From: Desulfoferrobacter suflitae
GTDB lineage: Bacteria > Desulfobacterota > Syntrophobacteria > Syntrophobacterales > Syntrophobacteraceae
Assembly: GCF_022603395.1 (NCBI RefSeq)
Contig: NZ_JAIBKA010000008.1
Span: 124,001 to 188,000 of the forward strand
Reading direction: 5' to 3'
DNA length: 64,000 nt
A program made the position numbers and the translations under genes. Below the pieces are notes generated by a model, which was not told where the DNA came from, ran no database searches, and saw nothing but the letters and a program-made list of their open reading frames with translations. Every line of letters begins with the position of its first letter. Positions within the stretch are counted from its first letter, which is position 1. Below, one piece after another: positions 42,208 through 52,100 of this stretch.

Positions 42208-44001
42208 ATGAACGGAAACCAAATCGATGGCGGCAGGCGGAGCAGCGCCGCCGCCGACAATGATCTTTGTGCGCTGCTTTCTCACGCCGAATCCTGCCTC
42301 GCAGCGGGCGCCGAAGGCGAAGCACGGGATGCGCTCCTGCAAGGCTGCCGCCATCCGGCAAACAACCCGCACAGCCTGCGCCGCTGGGCACAAATCTGTC
42401 AGGAACTGGGCATGGCACGCCAGGCCAAAGAGTGCTACCAATGGGCCCTGCGCCTTGATGCCAAAGACGCCGAGACACACTGCCAACTGGCGCTGCTGCT
42501 GACCGACGTGGGCGACCACGAGGGAGCCATCCGCCACCTGAAAAAGGCCATCGGCGTGCGGCCCGACCACTCGCAAGCGCGCCGGCTGCTGGCGGAAAAC
42601 TATGCCGCTCTGGGGCTGCCGGGGCAGGCGCAGGCCCTTGGCCACAAACCTCCAGAGCATGACGCTCCGCGGCCGGAAAGATACTTCCCGCCATCTGTGA
42701 GTGAGCGGGACACACGAGCTTTTCTGCGTCTGTTTGCCGGCAGGGAGATCGGCTACTGCACTCAGCACCTCGATGCCGCCAACGCAGATGCGCTGCTGCA
42801 GTTCCAGGACGCACCGTTAACCGATAAAGCGGCCGCAGCTCATCTTGCCGGCGACATCACTCTTGCAGCCTATCCCCTGCGCTCGGACAACACCGCCTGT
42901 TACGGCGCCCTGGTCCTGCGGCCGCCTGGCGGAGTGCTGCAGTCCAACCGGAAAAACCAGGGTTACCTGTTGCGCCTTCACGAGAAAATGCGCCATCACC
43001 TCGGGCTTCTCACTCTCTACTGCAACAGCCTCGGCCTGCCCGTTTATCCCGAGCAGAGAACCCCCCTCGAACTTCGCTTGTGGTTGTTTTTTTCCCAATT
43101 CACGCATTTTTTGAAAATCAAGCGCGTGATCGACGCAATCCTGGAGAACGCACCTAGGGGCACCCGGGATTTTCTGGTGGAGCCGCTCCTGGCAACCAAA
43201 CCGGTCGGCATCGGCTGGAGGGAACAGGCGTTGCTGCTGCCCCTCGGCATCGACCGGACGACACTGCAACGATCGCTCTTCCTCGACGAGCACGGTGAGC
43301 CGGTAGGGGAACAGCTCAAATGGCTCAAGCAGATCAGACCGATCCCACTGACGGCCGTTTCCGAACAGCTCCGGCAGCTCAGGCGCACGGAACCCGGCGC
43401 CCTTGTTACTGAACGGCACACGCCGACTCGCCTGCAAACGCTGCTCAATGTCTGTCCGGTGCTTGCCGAACTCGCCCGCAAAGCCCGGCGCGGCTATCTG
43501 CTGCGACGCGATGAAAAGGTCATCGTGTTCTACACGGTCGGCCTGCTCGACGCAGAACACCATTGCCTGCACAGTCTGCTCGCGGGATGTCCGGACTACG
43601 ATTACTCCAGGGTTGAAAAACAGGCCCAGCGGATGAGATCTCACCCCATCAGCTGCCATCGCATACGTGAACTGGTCCCGGAGATCACCGCTGCGGTCAA
43701 CTGCCGCTGCAGCTTCGATCTGCGCGGCGCCAAATATCCTTCTCCACTGCTGCACATCAACCCGCACCTGGTCCCTGCGACGGCGGAACTGGCCTCGTCC
43801 CAAGATGTGCCGGTGAAGGAAGCCGCGCGCCGCTATGTGAACCTCACAAACCATTTGGCCGAGGTGCAGAGGGCCGTCGAAAGACTCGAAACAAAGCTTG
43901 CCCGCCACCTGGATCGGACCGGCGCCGATTTCATCCGAACGGAAGGAGCAACCATCCGCCGCGTGCGGCAGGGCAACCAGATTCAGTGGCACATCGAGTA
44001 G
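42208..44001 (+). CDS. TPR plus primase-polymerase-like CRISPR-associated protein (CAPP family), catalytic motifs degenerate
   Basis: This 597-residue protein begins with about three TPR-like helices (residues 20-145), then an archaeo-eukaryotic-primase-like domain (about 168-395), then a Cys-rich PriL/PriCT-like region (about 410-520) and a basic helical tail. The primase domain has family signatures: FLRLFAGREIGYC, HLAGDITLAAYPLRSDNTACY, and ALLLPLGIDR with RSLFLD. In active relatives the strand after DNTxC ends in DxD, but here it reads ALVLRPP (235-240). The SxH-like motif before WLFF is also lost (LELRLWLFF). Cys416, 453, 461, 483, 499 and 501 could bind an Fe-S cluster. The gene is directly upstream of cas1-cas2-cas2, so an adaptation role is likely, with structural rather than polymerase activity as inference. 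Confidence 0.75.
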   Translation: MNGNQIDGGRRSSAAADNDLCALLSHAESCLAAGAEGEARDALLQGCRHPANNPHSLRRWAQICQELGMARQAKECYQWALRLDAKDAETHCQLALLLTDVGDHEGAIRHLKKAIGVRPDHSQARRLLAENYAALGLPGQAQALGHKPPEHDAPRPERYFPPSVSERDTRAFLRLFAGREIGYCTQHLDAANADALLQFQDAPLTDKAAAAHLAGDITLAAYPLRSDNTACYGALVLRPPGGVLQSNRKNQGYLLRLHEKMRHHLGLLTLYCNSLGLPVYPEQRTPLELRLWLFFSQFTHFLKIKRVIDAILENAPRGTRDFLVEPLLATKPVGIGWREQALLLPLGIDRTTLQRSLFLDEHGEPVGEQLKWLKQIRPIPLTAVSEQLRQLRRTEPGALVTERHTPTRLQTLLNVCPVLAELARKARRGYLLRRDEKVIVFYTVGLLDAEHHCLHSLLAGCPDYDYSRVEKQAQRMRSHPISCHRIRELVPEITAAVNCRCSFDLRGAKYPSPLLHINPHLVPATAELASSQDVPVKEAARRYVNLTNHLAEVQRAVERLETKLARHLDRTGADFIRTEGATIRRVRQGNQIQWHIE

Positions 44002-44069
44002 CCGGGAGACGGAATACGGCTCGGGCAGAGCGCACAATGTCCCATGTAGCTTTAGAAAGGTAGAGCGTA

Positions 44070-44098
44070 GGTTGGGTAGAGCGCAGCGAAACCCAACA
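44070..44098. repeat. Dispersed palindromic repeat (left copy)
   Basis: GGTTGGGT and ACCCAACA flank GAGCGCAGCGAA, a small imperfect palindrome of a type scattered through many proteobacterial genomes. A reverse-oriented relative lies at 52361-52390, on the other side of the cas1-cas2-array block. The rest of the 202-base gap 44002-44203 shows no gene. Confidence 0.7.
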
Positions 44099-44203
44099 AA
44101 CAGCAGTTCAATCCAATGATGCACCCGGCTTGACGAAGCCCATCAGCGACTGCGGGCATAGAAATGCATGTTTCTTTCCTTAACAAGCATACAGGGCTGA
44201 AAT

Positions 44204-45286
44204 ATGGTTGCTTACGTTACCGAACAAGGCTGCTCCATCGCCCGTGAAGGCGAACGGTTGCTCATCAAAAAAGGCAAGACCGTGCTGCACACTCTGCACA
44301 TGTTCAAACTCGACCAACTGGTGCTGTGCGGCAATGTGCTCCTCACCCCGCCTGCTACCTTCTATCTGCTCGCCCAGGGCGTGGACACAGTGTTCATGAC
44401 CGCCGGCGGGCGCTACCGCGGGCGCCTGCAGCCGCCTCTCAGCAAGAACATCACGCTGCGCTGCGAGCAGTTCAAACAACTGAGCGACCCGCAGACGGCA
44501 CTGGCGACGGCGCGCAGCATCGTCGTCGGCAAGATCGGCAACTTGAGAGCCTCCCTCATGCGGCTCAATCGAAGCCGTGATGGACTGTCCCTGGAGGATC
44601 ACATTTTGGGTCTCAAGAAGCTGGCCGAAAGGAGCAGCACGGCATCCGACCTGGATAGTTTGAGAGGTTTTGAAGGACGCAGCGCGGTCATTTATTTCCA
44701 GGGTTTTGGCCAGGGCTTTCTGGCCGCTGGGGTGACCTTTGAAAAGCGCGTACGGAGGCCCCCGACGGACCCCGTGAATGCGCTGTTGAGCCTTGGCTAC
44801 ACCCTGCTTTTCAATACAGTCATGGCGGCAGTGAGCCAGGTCGGGTTCGATCCCTACCTGGGCGCCCTGCACTCGGTCGAATACGGCCGTCCCTCGCTCC
44901 CTCTGGACCTCATGGAAGAGTGGCGCCCGGTCATTGTGGATGCCCTGGTCCTCAGTGTGTTCAACACCAGAGCCATCACCCTGCAGGACTTCATTGTCCA
45001 GCGCCCGTCCCGCGAGCATTTGGAGGATGCACCAGGCGATGAGGAAGATTGGGAGGGTGATGCCGAGGATGGAGCCAAGGCTCCTGCAGTTCTGCCGGTA
45101 CGGCTGACCGATGCCGGATTCAAAAAATTTCTTGCCCAGTTTGAACGTAAGATGGCGGACAAGGTTCGCCATCACCTCACCGGCCGGCAATTGTCCTACC
45201 GCGATTGCATCCGTGAACAGGTGCGCCAGTTCGCCCGAGTCATTCGCCGCGAGGAAAGCGGCTATCAGCCGATGCCCTGGAGGTGA
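44204..45286 (+). CDS. cas1: CRISPR integrase Cas1
   Basis: This 360-residue Cas1 has the metal ligands RGFEGRSA (Glu157), LHSVEYGRPSL (His223) and PLDLMEEWRPVIVD (Glu238, with Asp246). It inserts new spacers at the leader end with Cas2. A strongly acidic insertion at about residues 271-292 (EHLEDAPGDEEDWEGDAEDG) sits in the C-terminal helical domain before VLPVRLTDAGFKKFL; this is longer than in typical Cas1. The ATG follows a 202-base gap from the CAPP gene, but both read the same way. Confidence 0.96.
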   Translation: MVAYVTEQGCSIAREGERLLIKKGKTVLHTLHMFKLDQLVLCGNVLLTPPATFYLLAQGVDTVFMTAGGRYRGRLQPPLSKNITLRCEQFKQLSDPQTALATARSIVVGKIGNLRASLMRLNRSRDGLSLEDHILGLKKLAERSSTASDLDSLRGFEGRSAVIYFQGFGQGFLAAGVTFEKRVRRPPTDPVNALLSLGYTLLFNTVMAAVSQVGFDPYLGALHSVEYGRPSLPLDLMEEWRPVIVDALVLSVFNTRAITLQDFIVQRPSREHLEDAPGDEEDWEGDAEDGAKAPAVLPVRLTDAGFKKFLAQFERKMADKVRHHLTGRQLSYRDCIREQVRQFARVIRREESGYQPMPWR

Positions 45287-45290
45287 TGCC

Positions 45291-45566
45291 ATGTATGTGT
45301 TGGTTTCCTACGATATCGTGGACCACAAGATTCGAACCAGGGTACTGAAATTTCTGAAAAATTTTGGAACACGCATCCAACAGAGCGTATTCGAGTGTGA
45401 TCTGGATGAGATTTACTACCAACAAATGAAAAGGGGCGTTGAGGAACTGATCGACAAGGAATTGGACAGCGTCCGCTACTACCGACTGTGCCGCGTCTGC
45501 ATGAGCCGTGTGGTCATTTCCGGCTGGGGCGAAGTACGCGAAGAGGAAGGTTTTGAAATCATTTGA
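45291..45566 (+). CDS. cas2: Cas2, first copy
   Basis: This 91-residue protein starts at the ATG 4 bases after the cas1 stop. It has the Cas2 ferredoxin-like fold: VLVSYDIVD with the conserved Asp, FGTRIQQSVFECDL, and SVRYYRLC followed by strand VVISGWG. It bridges two Cas1 dimers in the integrase complex. A CRVC pair is present. Confidence 0.95.
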   Translation: MYVLVSYDIVDHKIRTRVLKFLKNFGTRIQQSVFECDLDEIYYQQMKRGVEELIDKELDSVRYYRLCRVCMSRVVISGWGEVREEEGFEII

Positions 45567-45581
45567 CGGAGATGAGTGCCG

Positions 45582-45875
45582 ATGGCAAAAAGGGAGCATC
45601 ACATTCTGGCCAGCTATGACGTCAGCGACCCCAGGCGCCTGATCAAGGTGGGAAAGATCATGAAGGACTACGGTGAGCGGGTGCTCAAGAGCGTGTTTGA
45701 GTGCCATCTGAGTGAATCGCGGTTTGCGGATATGAAGGAGCGGATCGAGGAGACCATAGATCCCATGGAAGACAGCGTGCGGTATTATTTTGTCTGCGAC
45801 AAATGCGTAGGGAAGGTGGACGTTTCGGGGCTCGGGCGAGGTTTTGTAGAAGATCCGGAGGTACTCATCAGCTGA
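45582..45875 (+). CDS. cas2: Cas2, second tandem copy
   Basis: This 97-residue protein is a diverged paralogue of the preceding Cas2: ILASYDVSDPRR, YGERVLKSVFECHL and SVRYYFVCDKC followed by KVDVSGLG. It keeps the conserved Asp in YDV and a CDKC pair. The ATG at 45582 or the GTG at 45576 could be the start; GGAG is nearer to the GTG. It is the last gene before the leader. Two Cas2 proteins could form a heterodimer, or one could have a different partner. Confidence 0.93.
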   Translation: MAKREHHILASYDVSDPRRLIKVGKIMKDYGERVLKSVFECHLSESRFADMKERIEETIDPMEDSVRYYFVCDKCVGKVDVSGLGRGFVEDPEVLIS

Positions 45876-46110
45876 ATGCGCGAACCTTGGCCCGTTTTGG
45901 ACCACATACATAACCTATGAATTTAATGACATTTTTTTGCTTGCTGTCGTGGAGCCTCGCGGCACCCTGAATCGTTTACTATTTCAATAACTTGTGGATT
46001 ACCCGACAAGGAGGACAGGAGCATACCATGAATTTTTGCAGTGATGGCAGCAGGGGTTCGCGCAACAGGGACCGCAAGCATGGGTCATTCCAGCCCAATG
46101 CGCCGCCGCT
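45876..46110 (+). promoter_or_regulatory. CRISPR leader region
   Basis: This 235-base stretch lies between the second cas2 and the first repeat, reads AT-richer than the flanks, and includes a TTTTTTT tract near 45932 and a Shine-Dalgarno-like AAGGAGGA at about 46009-46016. It should hold the array promoter and Cas1-Cas2 docking sites. The identical repeats here and the decayed repeat at the other end agree that this is the leader side. Confidence 0.75.
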
Positions 46111-46129
46111 GCCGGAAACACTGACCTGA
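46028..46129 (+). CDS. Possible 33-codon leader peptide ending in the first repeat
   Basis: An ATG at 46028 follows AAGGAGG by about 12 bases, and a second GGAG lies closer. The frame encodes a Gly/Ser/Arg-rich peptide beginning MNFCSDGSRGSRNRD and ends at a TGA inside the first CRISPR repeat. It may be translated, or it may be a relic of an older gene into which the array leader was built. Confidence 0.3.
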   Translation: MNFCSDGSRGSRNRDRKHGSFQPNAPPLPETLT

Positions 46130-49100
46130 TGAAGAAGGGATTACGACTTTACAGGCATTTTCGCAGGATTGTAATCTGTACCGTGCCGGAAACACTGACC
46201 TGATGAAGAAGGGATTACGACTCGGATTGTTCGTCCGACATGATTATTCCTTAGCAGTAGGCCGGAAACACTGACCTGATGAAGAAGGGATTACGACGCT
46301 CGTTGGACTTCCTGATGGTTGATTGGCATTGTGTGCCGGAAACACTGACCTGATGAAGAAGGGATTACGACTCTGCCCAAATGCGACCAGGTCGCACCAC
46401 CACATGCTCAGCCGGAAACACTGACCTGATGAAGAAGGGATTACGACTGCTTGACCAAACCTATCAGCCTACCTCATTCGACCAAGCGCCGGAAACACTG
46501 ACCTGATGAAGAAGGGATTACGACGCCAGTGGGAAGCATCTGCCCAAATGCGACCAGGTCGGCCGGAAACACTGACCTGATGAAGAAGGGATTACGACTC
46601 AAGCTCCGATCTGCCTGCTTGACCAAACCTATCAGCGCCGGAAACACTGACCTGATGAAGAAGGGATTACGACTCAAGCTCCGATCTGCCTGCTTGACCA
46701 AACCTATCAGCGCCGGAAACACTGACCTGATGAAGAAGGGATTACGACCGACTTCCAACCAGGAATGGTTACTTTCATTCAGATCAGCCGGAAACACTGA
46801 CCTGATGAAGAAGGGATTACGACTATCAGCCTACCTCATTCGACCAAGCATGGGTGCCTTTAGCCGGAAACACTGACCTGATGAAGAAGGGATTACGACA
46901 AAACCCCTTTAAAAGGGGATAATAAAGGATAGTACACGCCGGAAACACTGACCTGATGAAGAAGGGATTACGACCGTGCAGAGATCGTTCGGGTATGTGG
47001 CGACACCGTTGCCGGAAACACTGACCTGATGAAGAAGGGATTACGACCCTCTCGGCGAAAACCTGATCAGGAGACTGAACCGGGGCCGGAAACACTGACC
47101 TGATGAAGAAGGGATTACGACGAAAACTGATCTCTTATACTTAAATGTCTTAGTCGGCCGGAAACACTGACCTGATGAAGAAGGGATTACGACTGGAAAT
47201 CATTTTGAACTCCTTTCCTTGCCCCTAATAAGCCGGAAACACTGACCTGATGAAGAAGGGATTACGACATTTGTAATCCGTGGTCTGTGCTTTCTAGTAT
47301 CCTAGGCCGGAAACACTGACCTGATGAAGAAGGGATTACGACGGTTGAGATAGCGCCTGGTTTGGCGCAACTCAACCCGCCGGAAACACTGACCTGATGA
47401 AGAAGGGATTACGACTTAGTTTGGAGGACTTGGTCATAAGTTTCATACTCAAGGCCGGAAACACTGACCTGATGAAGAAGGGATTACGACTTATTCTAAG
47501 GGCGACCCCATGAGCAAGACCATCTAGCAGCCGGAAACACTGACCTGATGAAGAAGGGATTACGACAGGGATAATTTTTTTCCTGCTTAGAGCAGGCGCA
47601 ACCTTGCCGGAAACACTGACCTGATGAAGAAGGGATTACGACCTGCCCCAGAGACCATCACACGTGAAACTAATCTAATTGCCGGAAACACTGACCTGAT
47701 GAAGAAGGGATTACGACGAGCAAGACCATCTAGCAGTCCTTCCTCCATCACCAGCCGGAAACACTGACCTGATGAAGAAGGGATTACGACCTCCTTGATC
47801 TTGAGGCGGTGCGAATAATCCGCACCGCAGCCGGAAACACTGACCTGATGAAGAAGGGATTACGACGGCAGGGTGTGCCAAGATTGTTGGCAGGGTAATC
47901 CACCCGCCGGAAACACTGACCTGATGAAGAAGGGATTACGACAACAAAAAAGCACTACTCCGAAAAGTGATGCTTTTTTTGCCGGAAACACTGACCTGAT
48001 GAAGAAGGGATTACGACTAACCAGGGGATTTTTTCCCCTAGTCTTTTCTAGGGGGGCCGGAAACACTGACCTGATGAAGAAGGGATTACGACGCATCCTT
48101 TCTAACCAGGGGATTTTTTCCCCTAGTCTGCCGGAAACACTGACCTGATGAAGAAGGGATTACGACTCTCTAAGGAGTATTCTCTAAAGAGTCTTTTCTA
48201 ATGCCGGAAACACTGACCTGATGAAGAAGGGATTACGACTTGTTGGTTTGCTTTCCAGTCGTTTGGCTTTGCTGTTACTGCCGGAAACACTGACCTGATG
48301 AAGAAGGGATTACGACGCCGGTTTGGCGTTGGTGTCCACCACAAAAGTGATGGGCCGGAAACACTGACCTGATGAAGAAGGGATTACGACCGACCTGAAA
48401 GGTCGCCTGTTTACGAAATTTGTAAGTGCCGGAAACACTGACCTGATGAAGAAGGGATTACGACTTTACGAAATTTGTAAGTAGGTTTTGTACCTTCCTA
48501 AGGCCGGAAACACTGACCTGATGAAGAAGGGATTACGACTTTCCGGCCAAGTTTTGTCGTTGACCCAAGCCTTGAAGGCCGGAAACACTGACCTGATGAA
48601 GAAGGGATTACGACATTTTGTCAGGTTTACTTCTTCGAAGCCAACCTTCTTTTGCCGGAAACACTGACCTGATGAAGAAGGGATTACGACAATAACTAAT
48701 AAAGAAATACTCCTAAAGAAATACTCCGCCGGAAACACTGACCTGATGAAGAAGGGATTACGACGCTGTACCGTGTACCGTGTACTATCTATGCTTTTCC
48801 GCCGGAAACACTGACCTGATGAAGAAGGGATTACGACGTTCTTCTGACGGCATTTTGTCAGGTTTACTTCTTCGAGCCGGAAACACTGACCTGATGAAGA
48901 AGGGATTACGACGTTAGGACTGATAAGCTTGTTGGTCATGTTGCTTTACCGCCGGAAACACTGACCTGATGAAGAAGGGATTACGACCGTTTTTGTAATT
49001 CCAGTATGTGCGCAAGGTCACGTGCCGGAAACACTGACCTGATGAAGAAGGGATTACGACTTGCTCAGTTTTTCGTAGAGTAAATTGATTATGGTGACGG

Positions 49101-52100
49101 CCGGAAACACTGACCTGATGAAGAAGGGATTACGACCATGATAACAACTGCCGGAGATATTCATGCGGACGGGCCGGAAACACTGACCTGATGAAGAAGG
49201 GATTACGACTAACCGTGGCATAGTCACCCTTATGTGCCCTCACATCACGCCGGAAACACTGACCTGATGAAGAAGGGATTACGACGGTTTTGTACTTGCA
49301 CATAGGGATCGCTTCATTTAAAAGGCCGGAAACACTGACCTGATGAAGAAGGGATTACGACTTTGCTGCGGGAATAGGTGATGAACATGCAGGTTAGCTG
49401 CCGGAAACACTGACCTGATGAAGAAGGGATTACGACTCGGACTTGCCGCTTTCCTTCAACTTCCGAAGGTTATCGCCGGAAACACTGACCTGATGAAGAA
49501 GGGATTACGACCCTGCATTACCCACCACGTCCAGAGCAGCAACAGCAGCCGGAAACACTGACCTGATGAAGAAGGGATTACGACGTATTTTTTGATGGCG
49601 TTCATGATTTTTTATCCTCTGCCGGAAACACTGACCTGATGAAGAAGGGATTACGACATTGGTGATGGTCGTATCGTTGACATCAGCCGGAGCTCGCCGG
49701 AAACACTGACCTGATGAAGAAGGGATTACGACCCGGTTCGGCATTCAAGTCTCTGATTTTGCTGGGTCGGTAGGCCGGAAACACTGACCTGATGAAGAAG
49801 GGATTACGACCCACTCGATGTTATCGTGGTGCATCAATAGCGGAGTCCGCCGGAAACACTGACCTGATGAAGAAGGGATTACGACGCTTCAACTGTATTG
49901 ACGGTCCCACCGTAATCAAAGCAGGCCGGAAACACTGACCTGATGAAGAAGGGATTACGACACAAACGCCGCTTGAATGCCTCAATCATGTTTTCCCGCC
50001 GGAAACACTGACCTGATGAAGAAGGGATTACGACCGACTTCCGCCCGATACTGGTCAAATAATCTGTTTGCGCGCCGGAAACACTGACCTGATGAAGAAG
50101 GGATTACGACCCCGGCGTTTCATGTGCCCACATGGGCACATCTACGCCGCCGGAAACACTGACCTGATGAAGAAGGGATTACGACGCAGGCGCCTCCGGC
50201 CCCCTATGGGGCTGTGGCGCCGTGCCGGAAACACTGACCTGATGAAGAAGGGATTACGACCCAGCGCGCGCAGCCACCCAGCGCACGCTTAGGTGGCGGC
50301 CGGAAACACTGACCTGATGAAGAAGGGATTACGACACGGCGTGTGCTCGTAGATGTCCCGCTCCAATTGGCGCGCCGGAAACACTGACCTGATGAAGAAG
50401 GGATTACGACCCCACCGGCATACCTCGCGGCTCAATTTTTCGTCCGCGGCCGGAAACACTGACCTGATGAAGAAGGGATTACGACGCAACAAGGCCGTTG
50501 GCCTTGAGAATATCCAGGGTGTGCCGGAAACACTGACCTGATGAAGAAGGGATTACGACCATGCGGGTTTCCTTGTGGTTTGTGGTGGTTTGTGGTGGGC
50601 CGGAAACACTGACCTGATGAAGAAGGGATTACGACCCTTGTGGTTTGTGGTGGTTTGTGGTGGTTGCCTTGCCGGAAACACTGACCTGATGAAGAAGGGA
50701 TTACGACTTTGCCGGTAAATTCAACGGTGATGTCTTGGTTCTTGGTGCCGGAAACACTGACCTGATGAAGAAGGGATTACGACATTGTGAGCAATAGGGC
50801 CGTCAAAATAAGAGGGTTTGCCGGAAACACTGACCTGATGAAGAAGGGATTACGACGTGACAAAACCCTTTGCGGTCTTGACGTTGGTAATGAGGCCGGA
50901 AACACTGACCTGATGAAGAAGGGATTACGACGAACAGGGTCCATCTCAGGGTCGTCCATCTCGGGGTGCCGGAAACACTGACCTGATGAAGAAGGGATTA
51001 CGACAAACGTCTTTGACTTTGACTTTGACGATCTCGTTGACGCCGGAAACACTGACCTGATGAAGAAGGGATTACGACACTTCGCTTGACCGACGGATAG
51101 AGTCTTTCAGCTTTCGCCGGAAACACTGACCTGATGAAGAAGGGATTACGACTCCCACCAGGATTTATAGCCAAGAATCCGCCCCGGGTGCCGGAAACAC
51201 TGACCTGATGAAGAAGGGATTACGACCGCCGCTGCCAGGTTCGGCCTGGCCTTCCTCGCCCTGGCCGGAAACACTGACCTGATGAAGAAGGGATTACGAC
51301 GCAGTGCGCGCAATCGGTCAGCGCGCACACACCGCGCCGGAAACACTGACCTGATGAAGAAGGGATTACGACCGCCGCTGCCAGGTTCGGCCTGGCCTTC
51401 CTCGCCCTGGCCGGAAACACTGACCTGATGAAGAAGGGATTACGACTCGAGGTAATCCGCCTCGTTCCACGTCTCGGGGTCAGCCGGAAACACTGACCTG
51501 ATGAAGAAGGGATTACGACGCAGTGCGCGCAATCGGTCAGCGCGCACACACCGCGCCGGAAACACTGACCTGATGAAGAAGGGATTACGACAGAGATACT
51601 GGGTGTGTTGGTTTATGATTTGTTGTTCGCCGGAAACACTGACCTGATGAAGAAGGGATTACGACTTAACACGGCTTTTTCAGTGTTTTGGCAAGGATAA
51701 TCAAGCCGGAAACACTGACCTGATGAAGAAGGGATTACGACCTACCCGGGTGCCGTTGGGTTGTCTCGTGGCGGTCCGCCGGAAACACTGACCTGATGAA
51801 GAAGGGATTACGACGCGTCAAGCACGGCCAGGCGGTCAGCCAGCCGGCGAGCCGCCGGAAACACTGACCTGATGAAGAAGGGATTACGACCGACGAATGT
51901 TTTCTCACCCCCCCAAATTCATAACTCTTATGCCGGAAACACTGACCTGATGAAGAAGGGATTACGACCCAATTTCCTGATGCGTTCCCATACCCTACAG
52001 TATAGTGCCGGAAACACTGACCTGATGAAGAAGGGATTACGACTCGATGCTTTCCCTTAGTCGCTTAATCCTTACAGGAACCGCCGGAAACACTGACCTG

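Noticed and set aside
42208-45875. Reverse transcriptase fused to or near Cas1
   Set aside because: No RT motif such as YxDD is seen in the adaptation genes; RNA-derived spacers would need an RT elsewhere or another mechanism.
46474-52060. Open frames of 60-160 codons inside the CRISPR array
   Set aside because: They are made of the repeat translated over and over (AGNTDLMKKGLR on plus, RNPFFIRSVFPA on minus) and are artefacts of the array.
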